Source of the DNA: Kribbella sp. NBC_00382
Lineage (GTDB): Bacteria > Actinomycetota > Actinomycetes > Propionibacteriales > Kribbellaceae
Assembly: GCF_036067295.1 (NCBI RefSeq)
Contig: NZ_CP107954.1
Span: 4,464,001 to 4,528,000 of the forward strand
Reading direction: 5' to 3'
Length of the DNA: 64,000 bases
Part shown: piece after piece, positions 33,707-43,180 of the stretch
How the letters are laid out: every line of letters starts with the position of its first letter
Position numbering within the stretch: position 1 is the stretch's first letter
Notes under the pieces: generated by a model
Told to the model about the DNA's origin: nothing
Databases searched by the model: none
The model's input: the letters and a program-made list of their open reading frames with translations, nothing else
Made by a program: the position numbers and the translations under genes

Positions 33707-34950
33707 TGGGCCTTCGGAGCAAGCTAGGCCTGATCTTCGTACTGGTTTCGTCGCTGGCGATTCTGGTGTTGTGCGTGGCGGTCTATACCCAGGCCCAGTC
33801 GGCCCGGCTGGACCGCACGCGCAGTTTTGCCGACGAGCGGATCCAGGCTGCCGCGGAGAGCTACGACCGTAGCGAAGTACCGGTGTTCGGGGCGCGGCTG
33901 GACGATCCTGATCTGCCGCCGCAGCTGCGCGACGCGGTGATGAACGGCAAGCGCGCCACCTTCAAGACGGCGGCGCCGAACGCGAAGATGTGGGCGGCGG
34001 TCGGGGTCAAGAACGGCCGCATCCTGTCGATCGTGCAGGACTACGACGCCAACGACCCGTCGATGAACGCCCTGCGCCGGGCCTTGATCATCGGCGGCGT
34101 CGGCACGGTCGCGCTGGTCGCCCTGGGCAGTGTCATCGCCGCCGGCAGCCTGTCCCGCCGGATCGTCGCAGTAGCCGGTACTGCGCGCCGCATCGCCGCA
34201 GGAGATCTCGACGCCTCGGCAGCAGGCGCGGCGGGCAAGGGCAAGGATGAGGTCCAGGCACTGGCGACAGCTCTGGACACCATGGCCAGCTCACTCCGCG
34301 GCCAACTCGAAGCAGAGCGTCGATTCACAGCGGATGTCGCCCATGATCTCCGTACGCCCGTCACCGGCCTGCTGACCGCTGCGGAGCTGCTCCCGCCGGG
34401 TCGGCCCAGCGAACTCGTCCGGGACCGCGCCAAGGTCCTGCGACGCCTGGTCGAGGACCTGCTCGAGATCGCCCGGTTCGACTCGGGCGTCGAGCAGGCC
34501 GACCTGGAGCATGTCGGGCTGGGGGCGTTCGTGGGGTCGGCCGTCGGACGGTTGCGGATGCAGCAGTCGCTCGCACCGGACAGCGTCGTCGTACACCGGC
34601 TCGGCCGGGAGGAGACGATCTCCACCGACTCCCGCCGGATCGAGCGGATCCTGGCGAACCTGATCGTCAACGGACTGCGGCACGGCCGCCCGCCGATCGA
34701 GGTGACCGTCCAGGGCCGGGTGATCGAGGTCGTGGACCACGGCAACGGATACCCGGAGGAATTGATTGCCGAAGGCCCCCGTCGGTTCCGGTCCGGGATG
34801 GCTGAGCGCGGCGTCGGCCACGGCCTCGGCCTGACCATCGCGGCGGGTCACGCGAAGGTGCTCGGGGCCGAGCTGACGTTCGGTACGGCCCCTGGTGGCG
34901 GTGCCTGTGCGCGCCTGGTTTTGCCCGATAGTCCTGAGACGGAGTCGTAA
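33706..34950 (+). CDS. Sensor histidine kinase (CseC-like)
   Basis: A 414-residue membrane kinase. TM1 is about residues 7-26, TM2 about 130-150 (ALIIGGVGTVALVALGSVIAA). Between them lies a ~100-residue extracytoplasmic sensor, followed by a HAMP region (LSRRIVAVAGTARRIAAGDLD). The H-box is DVAHDLRTPVTG, with His near residue 212. The N-box ANLIVNGLRHG has Gly where Ala is usual, and VDHGNGYPEE and GHGLGLTIA form the G1/G2 boxes. All catalytic elements are present. It is translationally coupled to the response regulator. No sigE-like gene is nearby, unlike the Streptomyces cse locus. Confidence 0.93.
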   Translation: MGLRSKLGLIFVLVSSLAILVLCVAVYTQAQSARLDRTRSFADERIQAAAESYDRSEVPVFGARLDDPDLPPQLRDAVMNGKRATFKTAAPNAKMWAAVGVKNGRILSIVQDYDANDPSMNALRRALIIGGVGTVALVALGSVIAAGSLSRRIVAVAGTARRIAAGDLDASAAGAAGKGKDEVQALATALDTMASSLRGQLEAERRFTADVAHDLRTPVTGLLTAAELLPPGRPSELVRDRAKVLRRLVEDLLEIARFDSGVEQADLEHVGLGAFVGSAVGRLRMQQSLAPDSVVVHRLGREETISTDSRRIERILANLIVNGLRHGRPPIEVTVQGRVIEVVDHGNGYPEELIAEGPRRFRSGMAERGVGHGLGLTIAAGHAKVLGAELTFGTAPGGGACARLVLPDSPETES

Positions 34951-35031
34951 CACAACCTTTCGCGAAGTGGCGGCGTCTCCACTGTGTCGGGTTCACCAGA
35001 ACCCTATACACACGAGGGGAAACCAAGAATC

Positions 35032-35454
35032 ATGCGCACTCGCACTCTGGTCGTTCGTCGTTCCGCCGCCGTTGTCGCAGGCATCGCTCTGGCGGCCGGT
35101 GGGGTCGGCATCGCCGGCGCCCTGCAGGCCGACGCGGCGCCGAACCAGACCACCACCGTCTCCACCACGGTCGCGGCCAAGCCGGCCATCACGATCAAGT
35201 CGGACAAGGCCACCGCGAAGGCGTGGGCCAAGGTCTCCTTCGCCGGCAAGACCACCGCGATCGCGAAGGGCTCGGTCGTCCAGGTCCAGCGCCTGCAGTC
35301 CGGCAAGTGGGTCAACTTCCCCGCCACCACCAAGGTGACCAGCAAGTCGACCTACTCGGTCTGGGTGCAGAGTGGCCGCGTCGGCGTCAACAAGTTCCGC
35401 GTCGTAACGGCCAAGGCCACCAGCGCCGCCGTCGCGGTCACCATCACCAAGTGA
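35032..35454 (+). CDS. Secreted Ig-like hypothetical protein
   Basis: A 140-residue protein with a signal peptide (MRTRTLVVRRSAAVVAGIAL, then ending ADAA) and a mature ~105-residue beta-sandwich-like domain rich in Thr, Val and Lys (KAWAKVSFAGKTTAIAKGSV, VQRLQSGKWVNF, YSVWVQSGRVG). The pattern resembles secreted Ig-like or SH3-like repeats without catalytic residues. ATG 35032 follows GAGGGG. It is the last gene before a strong terminator and may be an abundant wall-associated protein. It follows the kinase gene by 81 bp, so it may be either a member or a target of that system. Confidence 0.75.
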   Translation: MRTRTLVVRRSAAVVAGIALAAGGVGIAGALQADAAPNQTTTVSTTVAAKPAITIKSDKATAKAWAKVSFAGKTTAIAKGSVVQVQRLQSGKWVNFPATTKVTSKSTYSVWVQSGRVGVNKFRVVTAKATSAAVAVTITK

Positions 35455-35462
35455 AACAAGGG

Positions 35463-35499
35463 AAAGCGGCGCCAGACTCGGGGGAGCTGGCGCCGCTTT
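35463..35499. terminator. Bidirectional terminator
   Basis: AAAGCGGCGCCAG (35463-35475) pairs perfectly with CTGGCGCCGCTTT (35487-35499) around an 11-base loop. T-rich sequence follows on the plus strand and the symmetry serves the minus strand. It separates two convergent genes. Confidence 0.85.
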
Positions 35500-35510
35500 C
35501 TTGGTGAGAC

Positions 35511-38500
35511 TTACTTGGTGCCGTAGACGTTCAGCTCGGCGGCTGAGCCGAAGACGGCGCCGTTGAGGGAGCTGGTGCCGACGAGCTTCACGTACCGGCC
35601 GGCCTTCGGGGTGAAGTCCAGCCGCTGGACGGCGGTCGAGTTCGGAAACTGGCCGGTCTTCACGGCTGTACCCCAGTTCTGGCCGTCCGTACTGACGTAG
35701 ATCTCATAGCCCTTGAACATCCCGTTTGTCCCACTCTGCCGCGGCAGGTAGCTGAACCCGTTCACCTGGTACGTCGTACCGAGGTCCAGCGTGATGTGAT
35801 GCGGATAAGTGGCCGGCGTGGGCACCTCCGACCACGCGGAATGCCAAATGGTGGAAGGGTTTCCGTCCAACGCCTCCGTTGCGGCCCCATCGGTGGCGAC
35901 GTCCTCGCTGCTGACGTCGGCCACCGTGATCCGGGACTGCGGCACGATCCCCGGCGGCAGCAACGTCGCCTCCGCTGAGGTCGTCGCCTGGCCACCCGTT
36001 GCCGTGAGCATGTACTTGCCCTCGGGTGTGCCGGCGGGAGGCGTGACCGACCAGGTGGTCGTGACACTGGTGCCCGCGGCAACCGTCGCGTGGGTCGCGG
36101 GAGTAGTCGGCGTGACCGTCCAGCCTGCCGGAGCGGTGAGCGCCAGCGTGATGTTGTCGACGGCAACCACATCGTTGTTGGTGAAGGTGCTGACGACGGT
36201 GTTCTCCTCGCCGGAGACCATGCCGTTCAGCCCGGCGCCGGACAAGCTCAGCGAAGTACAGTCCGCTGCTTCGCTCGATGCGCCGAGGTCGGTGACGGCG
36301 AAGTCGTCGATCACGAAGTCGGCCTGGTCGCCACCGGAGGAGAGCTTGCGCAGGCCGACCCAGTAGTCGCCGCCGCAGCCGGCCACGAACTCCTGGCTGA
36401 AGGTCGCCTTCGTCCGCTGGACTCCGATCGGAGTCGCCTTGACCTCGACGGACTCCGGGCGGTCCACACCCTGCACCCAGGTGTACTGACCGGCCAGACC
36501 ACTCTCGTAGTCGAAGCTGACCTTGTACTTGTGGCCCGGCGTGAACGGAACGGTCGCCGGCGTCGTCCGGTAGACGAGCCCCTCGTTCTCCTCGTGCGAC
36601 TTCAGCGACCAGTCGCCGTCGAGTGCATCGTCGACGAGCTTCCCGTTCCAGCCGGCCTGCGTGTACGGCGCGTGCTTCTTCGCCAGGACGGTGCGCGGGT
36701 CCGTCGTGCCACCCGCATCGCCCTTCACGAACGGGCCCCAGCCCTGATCGACGTTCTCGAAGTCGTCGACGAGTCCGGCCGCCGGGCGCTTGGTTTCGAC
36801 CACCCGTACGTCATCCAGTCGAACCCGGGCCGCTCCGGCAGGCGCGCTGACCGTGAGGTCGGCCGTGGTGCCCTTGGCCTCGAACACCACGCGGGCGCGT
36901 TGGTAGTACAGGCCTTGCTTGTCGTCGGAGGCGACCCGATTCATCGCGGTCGATCGAGCGACGGTGACCGAAGTGCCGTTGACATCGAGGGTGGTCGGCC
37001 GGGTCTTGCCGGGCTCGACCTCGATCCATGCGGAGGCGCTGTAGGTGCGGCCGGGAGTGAGGTCGCGGATGCGCTGGTTGAGCGTCGTCGGCTCCGCGCC
37101 GAGCTCGGCGACGTGCTGACCGTTCTCGAGGGTGGCGATCGAGGCGTTGCCGGTCGGCTTCCAGGCTCGCAGGTCACCGGCGTTGAAGCCGGGGTCCTCG
37201 AGGTGGCTGCCCTGACCCCACTGCGGGTCGGTCAGACGCGGCGCCTGCGCCGGGTACAGGACGTAAGGCTGTCCGGCTACGGCGGTCAGCGTTACGGCGC
37301 CGTTGCGGACGGGCGCAGTACCGATCCGGACGCGGCCGGTGTCGGTCAGCTTGTAGACGGTGAAGCGGTCGGTGGTGAAGGCCGCCGGGACCTGCCAGGT
37401 GGTCGTGCCGCCGGCCGGGTTGTAGTGGTAGAGCTTCTTGTTGCCGTCCCACGGCAGCAGGTACTTGTCGCCGTCGAGCACCTTCGCGGTACCGACACTG
37501 ATGCTGCGCTTGCCGTTGGCAACAGTGCCGCTGACCCCGCCGGTGAAGGTGATCTGGTTGGGGTTCCAGTCGACGATCTTCTGCTGCTGGAGGAACTTGG
37601 CCGGCAGGTTCTTCTGCCAGATGTTGGCGTAGAACTTGTTCCAGTCGGTCTCGCCGGTCCAGCCCTCGAACTCGACTATCGACGACTGGCCGAGGATCGG
37701 ATCGGCGTTCCAGACGTCCTTCTCGTGGTTGCGGACGAACCGGATGATCTGGCTGTTCAGCCCCTTGTTGGTGGGGCCGCCGTAGTCGAGGTCGTTGGCC
37801 CAGTGCGACCACAGCGAGGTGCGCTCGTGCCGGTCGGCCCACTCGGTGGCGACCTGCCAGCCCTGGTCGGCGAGCTGCCGGGTCAGGCCGTCGGCGAGCC
37901 AGCCGGACTGGTAGTACACGTCGATGTACAGCTCCTGCAGGTTCTTGTCCGTCTCGTCGCGCAGTTGCTGGAACCGCTTGACGATGTTGCCGGAGGCAAG
38001 GTCAGGGCGCTGCTTGATGTAGTAGCTCTGGTTCAGCCAGTTCCAGCCCTTGCTGGTCTTGTCGACCAGGTCCTCGCTGAACGCGTTGGCCTCCGGGTAG
38101 GACTCGGTCGCGTTCACGTGGACGCCGAACGCGGCGTTGTAGTCCTTGCCCTGCTTCAGCAGCGTGTTGAGGTCGGTGAGTCCACCGGCCCGGATGTTGT
38201 AGTTGCCGCCGTAGTCGGGATGCGCCGAGTCATGGCCTTCCGAGCCGTAGCCCTTGAGCAGCGCCATCTGGCCGAGACCGTCGGTCGAGAGCGAGATCCG
38301 CTTGACGTCGTCCAGCGTGCGCAGGAACGGATGCGTCGCCTGGCTGGCGAAGTTGAACGGGATGTGCGTGATCACCCGGTCCTTGACCTGGTCGCCACCC
38401 TTGGGCTCGACCATGATCGAGCGGAACGCGATCGCGCCGTCCTGCCAGTCGACGGTCTTGTCGTTGTTCGCGTCGGGCGTCACGACGACCTTTGCCCACG

Positions 38501-39290
38501 GCAACGGCTCGGTATACGGCGAGGTGTCGGCGCGGTAGGTCCATTGACCACTCCACACGCCGACCCGGCTGGTCCCGTCGGCCGCCTTGCGGGCCCGGTG
38601 CCAGAACCGTGCGCCGTCGTCGACGGACTGCCCGGACGGCTTGTCGTAGGTCGAGTTCGACTCGATCCCGGCGGCGAGACCGCTCGTGTTCACGAACGCG
38701 TACGCCGCTCCGTTGGCGGCCGGCTCCGCTGCCGTCGCCGCGGTCACCGGGGTGATCTTGTCCGCGGTCCGGGTGGAGTCGGGGTCGAGCGTGGTGAAGG
38801 CGGTGGTTGCGCCGGGGTCAGTGCTCGCGACCGAGACCAGGTCCTGGTCCGGGATGTCGAGTGTGTTCACCCTGCTGGTCGCGGTGTCGCGGATCGCGTC
38901 GATGCTGAAGGTGGTCACCCGGCCGGTCAGCGCCAGGCTGGCGTCCAGCTCGACGCCGGGCAGGGCATCGAAGGCCAGCTTGTACTGCGCCTTGCCGGTG
39001 GTGACCGTCGGCGGTCCGGTCAGGTGGGCCGCTCGCGCGACTCCGTTGACGGTGACGGTCGAGATCGCGTCGGGCTGGCCACCCATGGACTTGCCGGAGG
39101 CGTGGTCGGCGTACCGGATGACGCGGGGGAAGTCGGCGGCGACGGTCACGGTGAGCTCAGGTGAGGTGAGCGTGAGGTCGGTCGCTGCTTCGGTGGTGGG
39201 GCCGGCGGTGGCGGCCGTTGGGGGTATTGCGACGAGCAGACCGGCGGCCAGCGCGGCTGCCGCTAAGGACGGAAGTACGGGTCGAGACAC
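35511..39290 (-). CDS. Secreted endo-alpha-N-acetylgalactosaminidase (GH101)
   Basis: A 1259-residue exported glycosidase that would release Gal-beta-1,3-GalNAc from O-glycosylated proteins such as mucins. The signal peptide ends near residue 30 (TAATAG). The catalytic barrel lies at about residues 300-600; Asp457 in LYIDVYYQSG is the likely nucleophile and Glu483 in VATEWADRH the acid/base. Following domains are a beta-sandwich region, carbohydrate-binding-like modules (about 720-1020), an NPCBM-associated NEW3-type domain (LTAPAGWTVTPTTPA), and a C-terminal F5/8 type C (CBM32) domain from about 1115 (SSEDVATDGAATEALDGNPS). It shares its upstream region with the divergent S8 protease. Confidence 0.9.
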   Translation of the reverse strand: MSRPVLPSLAAAALAAGLLVAIPPTAATAGPTTEAATDLTLTSPELTVTVAADFPRVIRYADHASGKSMGGQPDAISTVTVNGVARAAHLTGPPTVTTGKAQYKLAFDALPGVELDASLALTGRVTTFSIDAIRDTATSRVNTLDIPDQDLVSVASTDPGATTAFTTLDPDSTRTADKITPVTAATAAEPAANGAAYAFVNTSGLAAGIESNSTYDKPSGQSVDDGARFWHRARKAADGTSRVGVWSGQWTYRADTSPYTEPLPWAKVVVTPDANNDKTVDWQDGAIAFRSIMVEPKGGDQVKDRVITHIPFNFASQATHPFLRTLDDVKRISLSTDGLGQMALLKGYGSEGHDSAHPDYGGNYNIRAGGLTDLNTLLKQGKDYNAAFGVHVNATESYPEANAFSEDLVDKTSKGWNWLNQSYYIKQRPDLASGNIVKRFQQLRDETDKNLQELYIDVYYQSGWLADGLTRQLADQGWQVATEWADRHERTSLWSHWANDLDYGGPTNKGLNSQIIRFVRNHEKDVWNADPILGQSSIVEFEGWTGETDWNKFYANIWQKNLPAKFLQQQKIVDWNPNQITFTGGVSGTVANGKRSISVGTAKVLDGDKYLLPWDGNKKLYHYNPAGGTTTWQVPAAFTTDRFTVYKLTDTGRVRIGTAPVRNGAVTLTAVAGQPYVLYPAQAPRLTDPQWGQGSHLEDPGFNAGDLRAWKPTGNASIATLENGQHVAELGAEPTTLNQRIRDLTPGRTYSASAWIEVEPGKTRPTTLDVNGTSVTVARSTAMNRVASDDKQGLYYQRARVVFEAKGTTADLTVSAPAGAARVRLDDVRVVETKRPAAGLVDDFENVDQGWGPFVKGDAGGTTDPRTVLAKKHAPYTQAGWNGKLVDDALDGDWSLKSHEENEGLVYRTTPATVPFTPGHKYKVSFDYESGLAGQYTWVQGVDRPESVEVKATPIGVQRTKATFSQEFVAGCGGDYWVGLRKLSSGGDQADFVIDDFAVTDLGASSEAADCTSLSLSGAGLNGMVSGEENTVVSTFTNNDVVAVDNITLALTAPAGWTVTPTTPATHATVAAGTSVTTTWSVTPPAGTPEGKYMLTATGGQATTSAEATLLPPGIVPQSRITVADVSSEDVATDGAATEALDGNPSTIWHSAWSEVPTPATYPHHITLDLGTTYQVNGFSYLPRQSGTNGMFKGYEIYVSTDGQNWGTAVKTGQFPNSTAVQRLDFTPKAGRYVKLVGTSSLNGAVFGSAAELNVYGTK

Positions 39291-39486
39291 GGTGGGACTC
39301 CTGACGGGCGGGTCACTGTGTCACGGATTCTGCGTACATAACCGCTAACAAGTCAAGAGAAACGAACACTAATGAACAAGATTGGTGAACGTTTCAGCTC
39401 ACTGTGCCTCTGTGATTTCCCCTGGAGATGCAACCTTCCGTCGTAGTCCGGTGTGTCTTCCGTAACCAAGCAACCGGAGGAGACCC

Positions 39487-42400
39487 ATGGTGCGCAGGAA
39501 GCACTGGTTGATCACGGCCGCGTGCACGACGATGGCCGCAGGCCTCGTCGCCGCTCCGTCGCAGGCCGCGACACCGCCCACTAGTGGACCGTCGGCGAAA
39601 CCGTCGTCGACGGTCACCCTGATCACAGGTGACAAGGTGACCGTCACCCCGCAAGGCAAGTCCTGGACCGTCAGCGTCGAGCAGGCCCGGCAGCCCGGCC
39701 GGCCGGAGGGATTCTTCCGCCAGGTCACGCCGGCCGGGGTCACCGTGATCCCGGCGAGTGCGCTGCCGCTGGTGCGCTCCGGCGTACTGGATCGTGCGCT
39801 GTTCGACGTCACGGGCCTGATCGACCAGAAACTGGACGACGCCCACACCAAGGAGCTGCCGCTGCTGGTGCAGGGCGGCAACACCCGCGCCGCGGCCACC
39901 TTCGGCAAGGTGACCAGGCAGTTGCCGGCCGCCAAGCTCGCGGCGGTGTCGGTCGCCAAGCCGTTCGAGCTGTCGAAGCTCACGGGGACGACGAAGATCT
40001 GGCTGAACGGACGGGCGAAGCCGACGCTCGACGTCAGCGTCCCGCAGGTCGGCGCTCCCGCCGCTTGGCAGGCCGGCTACACCGGCGCCGGGGTGCAGGT
40101 CGCCGTACTGGACACCGGGTACGACGCCGCGCATCCCGATCTCAAGGGGGTGGTGAAGGGCTCGAAGGACTTCCTTGGTGACGGCAGTGGGATGAAGGAC
40201 GAGGTGGGCCACGGGACGCATGTCGCGTCGACGGTCGCGGGCCGCGGTACTGCGTCCGGCGGCAGGTACGTCGGTGTCGCCAAGGGTGCCGACCTGCTGA
40301 TCGGCAAGGTCTGCGGAGTCGACGGCTGCCCGTACGACGCGATCATCGCGGGCATGCAGTGGGCCGCGGCGAGTGGCGCGAAGGTGGTGAATCTCAGTCT
40401 CGGCGGCGGGCCGACCGACGGTACCGATCCGTTGTCGGCCGAGGTGAACCGGCTCACCGCCGCCACCGGCACGTTGTTCGTGATCGCGGCCGGCAACGAC
40501 GGGCCGACCGGGCGGGTCTCCAGTCCGGCGACAGCCGATGCCGCGCTGGCGGTTGCATCGGTCACCAAGCAGGACGAGTTGAGCGACTTCTCGTCGATCG
40601 GCCCGCGGGTCGGCGACTACGCGATGAAGCCTGACCTGGCGGCTCCCGGCTCGGACATCGTCGCGGCCCGCGCCGCCGGCACGCTGTCGGACGAGGCTGT
40701 TGACGAGTACTACGCCCGGATCTCCGGTACGTCGATGGCGACGCCGCACGTGGCCGGTGGTGCTGCGATCCTCGCGGGGCAGCACCCGGGATGGAAGGCG
40801 CCGCAGTTGAAGGCAGCGCTGATGGGCAGCGCGCATCCGATCTCGGCCGGCGTGTTCGCGCAGGGTGCAGGGCGGCTCGACCTTGCCCGGGGGACCAGTC
40901 AGCAGGTCCTGGCCGAGCCGGCGAGCTTGAGCTTCACGGCCGCGTCATGGCCGCACGACAAGCCACAGGATCAGAGCAAGCAGGTCGTCTATCGCAACGA
41001 CGGCGAGGCTGCGATCACGTTGGAGCTGCGGCTCGACGTGCGGAACTCGGCTGGAGCTGAGGCGCCGGCCGGTCTCTTCAAGACGTCCGCGGACCAGGTC
41101 GTAGTACCGGCTGGTGGGCAGGCATCGGTGGGGGTTTCGGTTGCTCCTGGCAACGTCGCGCCGGAGACCTACGGTGGGCGGCTGGTCGCGTCGTCGGCCG
41201 ATGGCAAGACGGTGGTTCAGACACCGCTCGGGGTCTATGTCGAGCCGGAGAGCTATGACCTCAGCCTGACGATGAAGGACCGTACGGGTGCGCCGATCGA
41301 GCCTTCGACCGGCAACGGCACCGCGGTCGTGCTCAGTCTCGACGACCGGCAACTGCAGTACTTCCCGGTGCTGCCCGGGGACAAGGTGCGGTTGCCGGCC
41401 GGACGGTACGCGGTTCTGGGCGCGATGAATACCCCGGTTCCCGGCCGGTTGGAGCCGTCGGTCACGTCGGCCGCGGAGCCGGAGATCGACCTGCGGAGCG
41501 ACACCGTCGTACCGTTCGATGCCCGGCAGGGTCAGCAGATCAGCCTTGCGCTGGATGCCAAGGACGCGAAGGTGGTGGCGGGGACTGCCGGTACGGTCGT
41601 GCATACCGACAAGGTCGATGCGGGGTTCATCAGCACGCTGGTGCGCGACAGCTACGCGGTGCCGACTCGCGGGTCGGTGGAGCATTTCGGCTACTACACG
41701 CGGGCTCAGCTCGAGCGTCCGTTGGTTCGGCTGACGGCTGAGGGCAAGGACACCGGAGCTACTTGGGCTCCGAACACTGCGCAGCTCGTGGGGGCTGAGA
41801 ACCTGACGGTCGTCGATGCCGGGCATGCGCGCCCGGAGGACGTGGCCGGCAAAGATCTGAAGGGCAAGCTTGCACTGTTCACGCTGTCGGGGGACGAGGG
41901 TTCGGCCTTCGACGAGCGGGTCGGACTGTTGCAGCAGGCTGGGGCGACCGCGGCGTTGTTCTACTTCAAGGACGAGGTGGGGGTGTCGACGGATGAGACC
42001 AGGCTTCCGACGTTGGTACTCGATGACGCGTCGGCCGGCCGGCTTGCCGGGCAGCAGGTCAGGCTGGCGGGGAATGCTGGGAGCCCCTACCGGTATGAGA
42101 TCGCGCTGCCGTCATTCGGGAAGATCCCGGGGAGTCTGGCCTATCGGCTGCCGAACCGCAGTCTGGGTGCTGTGCAGGCGAAGTACCACGCCTTCGCTCC
42201 TGGTGGTGTCGGGTATCTCGACCACAGTTCCATCGCGGGCACCATCGACATGGGTGGTTACCTGTGGTCGGACGTCGTGAAGTTGCCTACGGCGCGGACC
42301 GAGTACTACTCGACCGGCGTTCATTGGCAGACCTCGCTGCGTGCTGCGGCCGGGCCTGAGGAGAGTGAGCAGGCCTACCTCGGACTCCCGCACGTCTACA

Positions 42401-43095
42401 AGCCAGGGGAGAAGGTCTCGATCGATTGGGCGAAACCGGTCTTCGGGCCTGGCTTCGGAGCATTGAGCAGGGGTGAGCGGGATCGGCCGTTGCAGGCATA
42501 TCGGGATGGTGATTCGATCGATGTGTTGCTGCCGTTGTTCAGCGATTCGGCCAGCCACACGGGGATCCCGAGGCCGGAGGAGTACAGCTTCGCCGACAAG
42601 GGGACGACCAGCCTGTACGCCGATGGCAAGGTGGTCGGGCAGAGCGACATACCGGGCGATGGTGTGTTCAAGGTGCCGGCTGGGGAGGCCGCGTACAGGC
42701 TGGTGACTTCGGTGCGGCGGGACAGCCCGAGGTGGCCGTTGGCTACTCAGGTGTCGGCGGAGTGGGCGTTCCGGTCGTCGACGACTGATGGGCCGGAAGC
42801 GCTGCCGTTGCTGGCTGTGCGGCTCGATCCTCGGCTCGACCTGCTGGACAACGCGCCGGCTGGTCGTCGGTTCGCCATCCCGGTCAGCGTTCCGGGCGGT
42901 CGGTTGAAGGCTGTCGAAGCGTCGTACGACGATGGCGCGACTTGGCAGGCCGCCGTCCTGCGGAGGGTCGGGTCGGGGTGGACGGCAACGATCAGACACC
43001 CGGCGAGTGGGTTCGTGTCGCTGCGCTCCAGCGCGACGGATGCCAAGGGCAACAGCGTGGTCCAGACCACGATTCGCGCCTACCGACTGAAGTGA
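39487..43095 (+). CDS. Large secreted subtilisin-like S8 serine protease
   Basis: A 1202-residue exported protease. The signal peptide ends near PSQAA. A propeptide spans about residues 35-180. The S8 catalytic domain carries Asp209 (VAVLDTGYD), His242 (GHGTHVA) and Ser416 (GTSMATPHVAG), with the oxyanion Asn in AAGNDGP. The ~750-residue C-terminus contains a beta-sandwich (LRLDVRNSAG), a PA-like insert (KGKLALFTLSGDEGSAFDE) and further beta domains. The architecture matches large streptomycete secreted S8 peptidases. It is divergent from GH101, so together they may degrade glycoproteins. The 3' hairpin at 43099-43131 ends the transcript. Confidence 0.93.
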   Translation: MVRRKHWLITAACTTMAAGLVAAPSQAATPPTSGPSAKPSSTVTLITGDKVTVTPQGKSWTVSVEQARQPGRPEGFFRQVTPAGVTVIPASALPLVRSGVLDRALFDVTGLIDQKLDDAHTKELPLLVQGGNTRAAATFGKVTRQLPAAKLAAVSVAKPFELSKLTGTTKIWLNGRAKPTLDVSVPQVGAPAAWQAGYTGAGVQVAVLDTGYDAAHPDLKGVVKGSKDFLGDGSGMKDEVGHGTHVASTVAGRGTASGGRYVGVAKGADLLIGKVCGVDGCPYDAIIAGMQWAAASGAKVVNLSLGGGPTDGTDPLSAEVNRLTAATGTLFVIAAGNDGPTGRVSSPATADAALAVASVTKQDELSDFSSIGPRVGDYAMKPDLAAPGSDIVAARAAGTLSDEAVDEYYARISGTSMATPHVAGGAAILAGQHPGWKAPQLKAALMGSAHPISAGVFAQGAGRLDLARGTSQQVLAEPASLSFTAASWPHDKPQDQSKQVVYRNDGEAAITLELRLDVRNSAGAEAPAGLFKTSADQVVVPAGGQASVGVSVAPGNVAPETYGGRLVASSADGKTVVQTPLGVYVEPESYDLSLTMKDRTGAPIEPSTGNGTAVVLSLDDRQLQYFPVLPGDKVRLPAGRYAVLGAMNTPVPGRLEPSVTSAAEPEIDLRSDTVVPFDARQGQQISLALDAKDAKVVAGTAGTVVHTDKVDAGFISTLVRDSYAVPTRGSVEHFGYYTRAQLERPLVRLTAEGKDTGATWAPNTAQLVGAENLTVVDAGHARPEDVAGKDLKGKLALFTLSGDEGSAFDERVGLLQQAGATAALFYFKDEVGVSTDETRLPTLVLDDASAGRLAGQQVRLAGNAGSPYRYEIALPSFGKIPGSLAYRLPNRSLGAVQAKYHAFAPGGVGYLDHSSIAGTIDMGGYLWSDVVKLPTARTEYYSTGVHWQTSLRAAAGPEESEQAYLGLPHVYKPGEKVSIDWAKPVFGPGFGALSRGERDRPLQAYRDGDSIDVLLPLFSDSASHTGIPRPEEYSFADKGTTSLYADGKVVGQSDIPGDGVFKVPAGEAAYRLVTSVRRDSPRWPLATQVSAEWAFRSSTTDGPEALPLLAVRLDPRLDLLDNAPAGRRFAIPVSVPGGRLKAVEASYDDGATWQAAVLRRVGSGWTATIRHPASGFVSLRSSATDAKGNSVVQTTIRAYRLK

Positions 43096-43098
43096 ACA

Positions 43099-43131
43099 GT
43101 CCGCGGGCGGTCCTTCGGACCGCCCGCGGAC
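43099..43131 (+). terminator. Terminator after the S8 protease
   Basis: A 15-bp perfect stem (GTCCGCGGGCGGTCC at 43099-43113 with 43117-43131) with a TTC loop lies 3 bp after the stop codon. It is GC-only, without a T-run, and sits between convergent genes. Confidence 0.8.
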
Positions 43132-43180
43132 GTTGGAGAGTGGGGCTGCGCGGCGTTGGGAGGCGGCGGCTGGGGAGCGA

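Noticed and set aside
36090..39164. 1024-codon frame on the plus strand
   Set aside because: It is antisense to the GH101 gene, which has clear domains and catalytic residues. Long antisense frames are normal in such GC-rich DNA.
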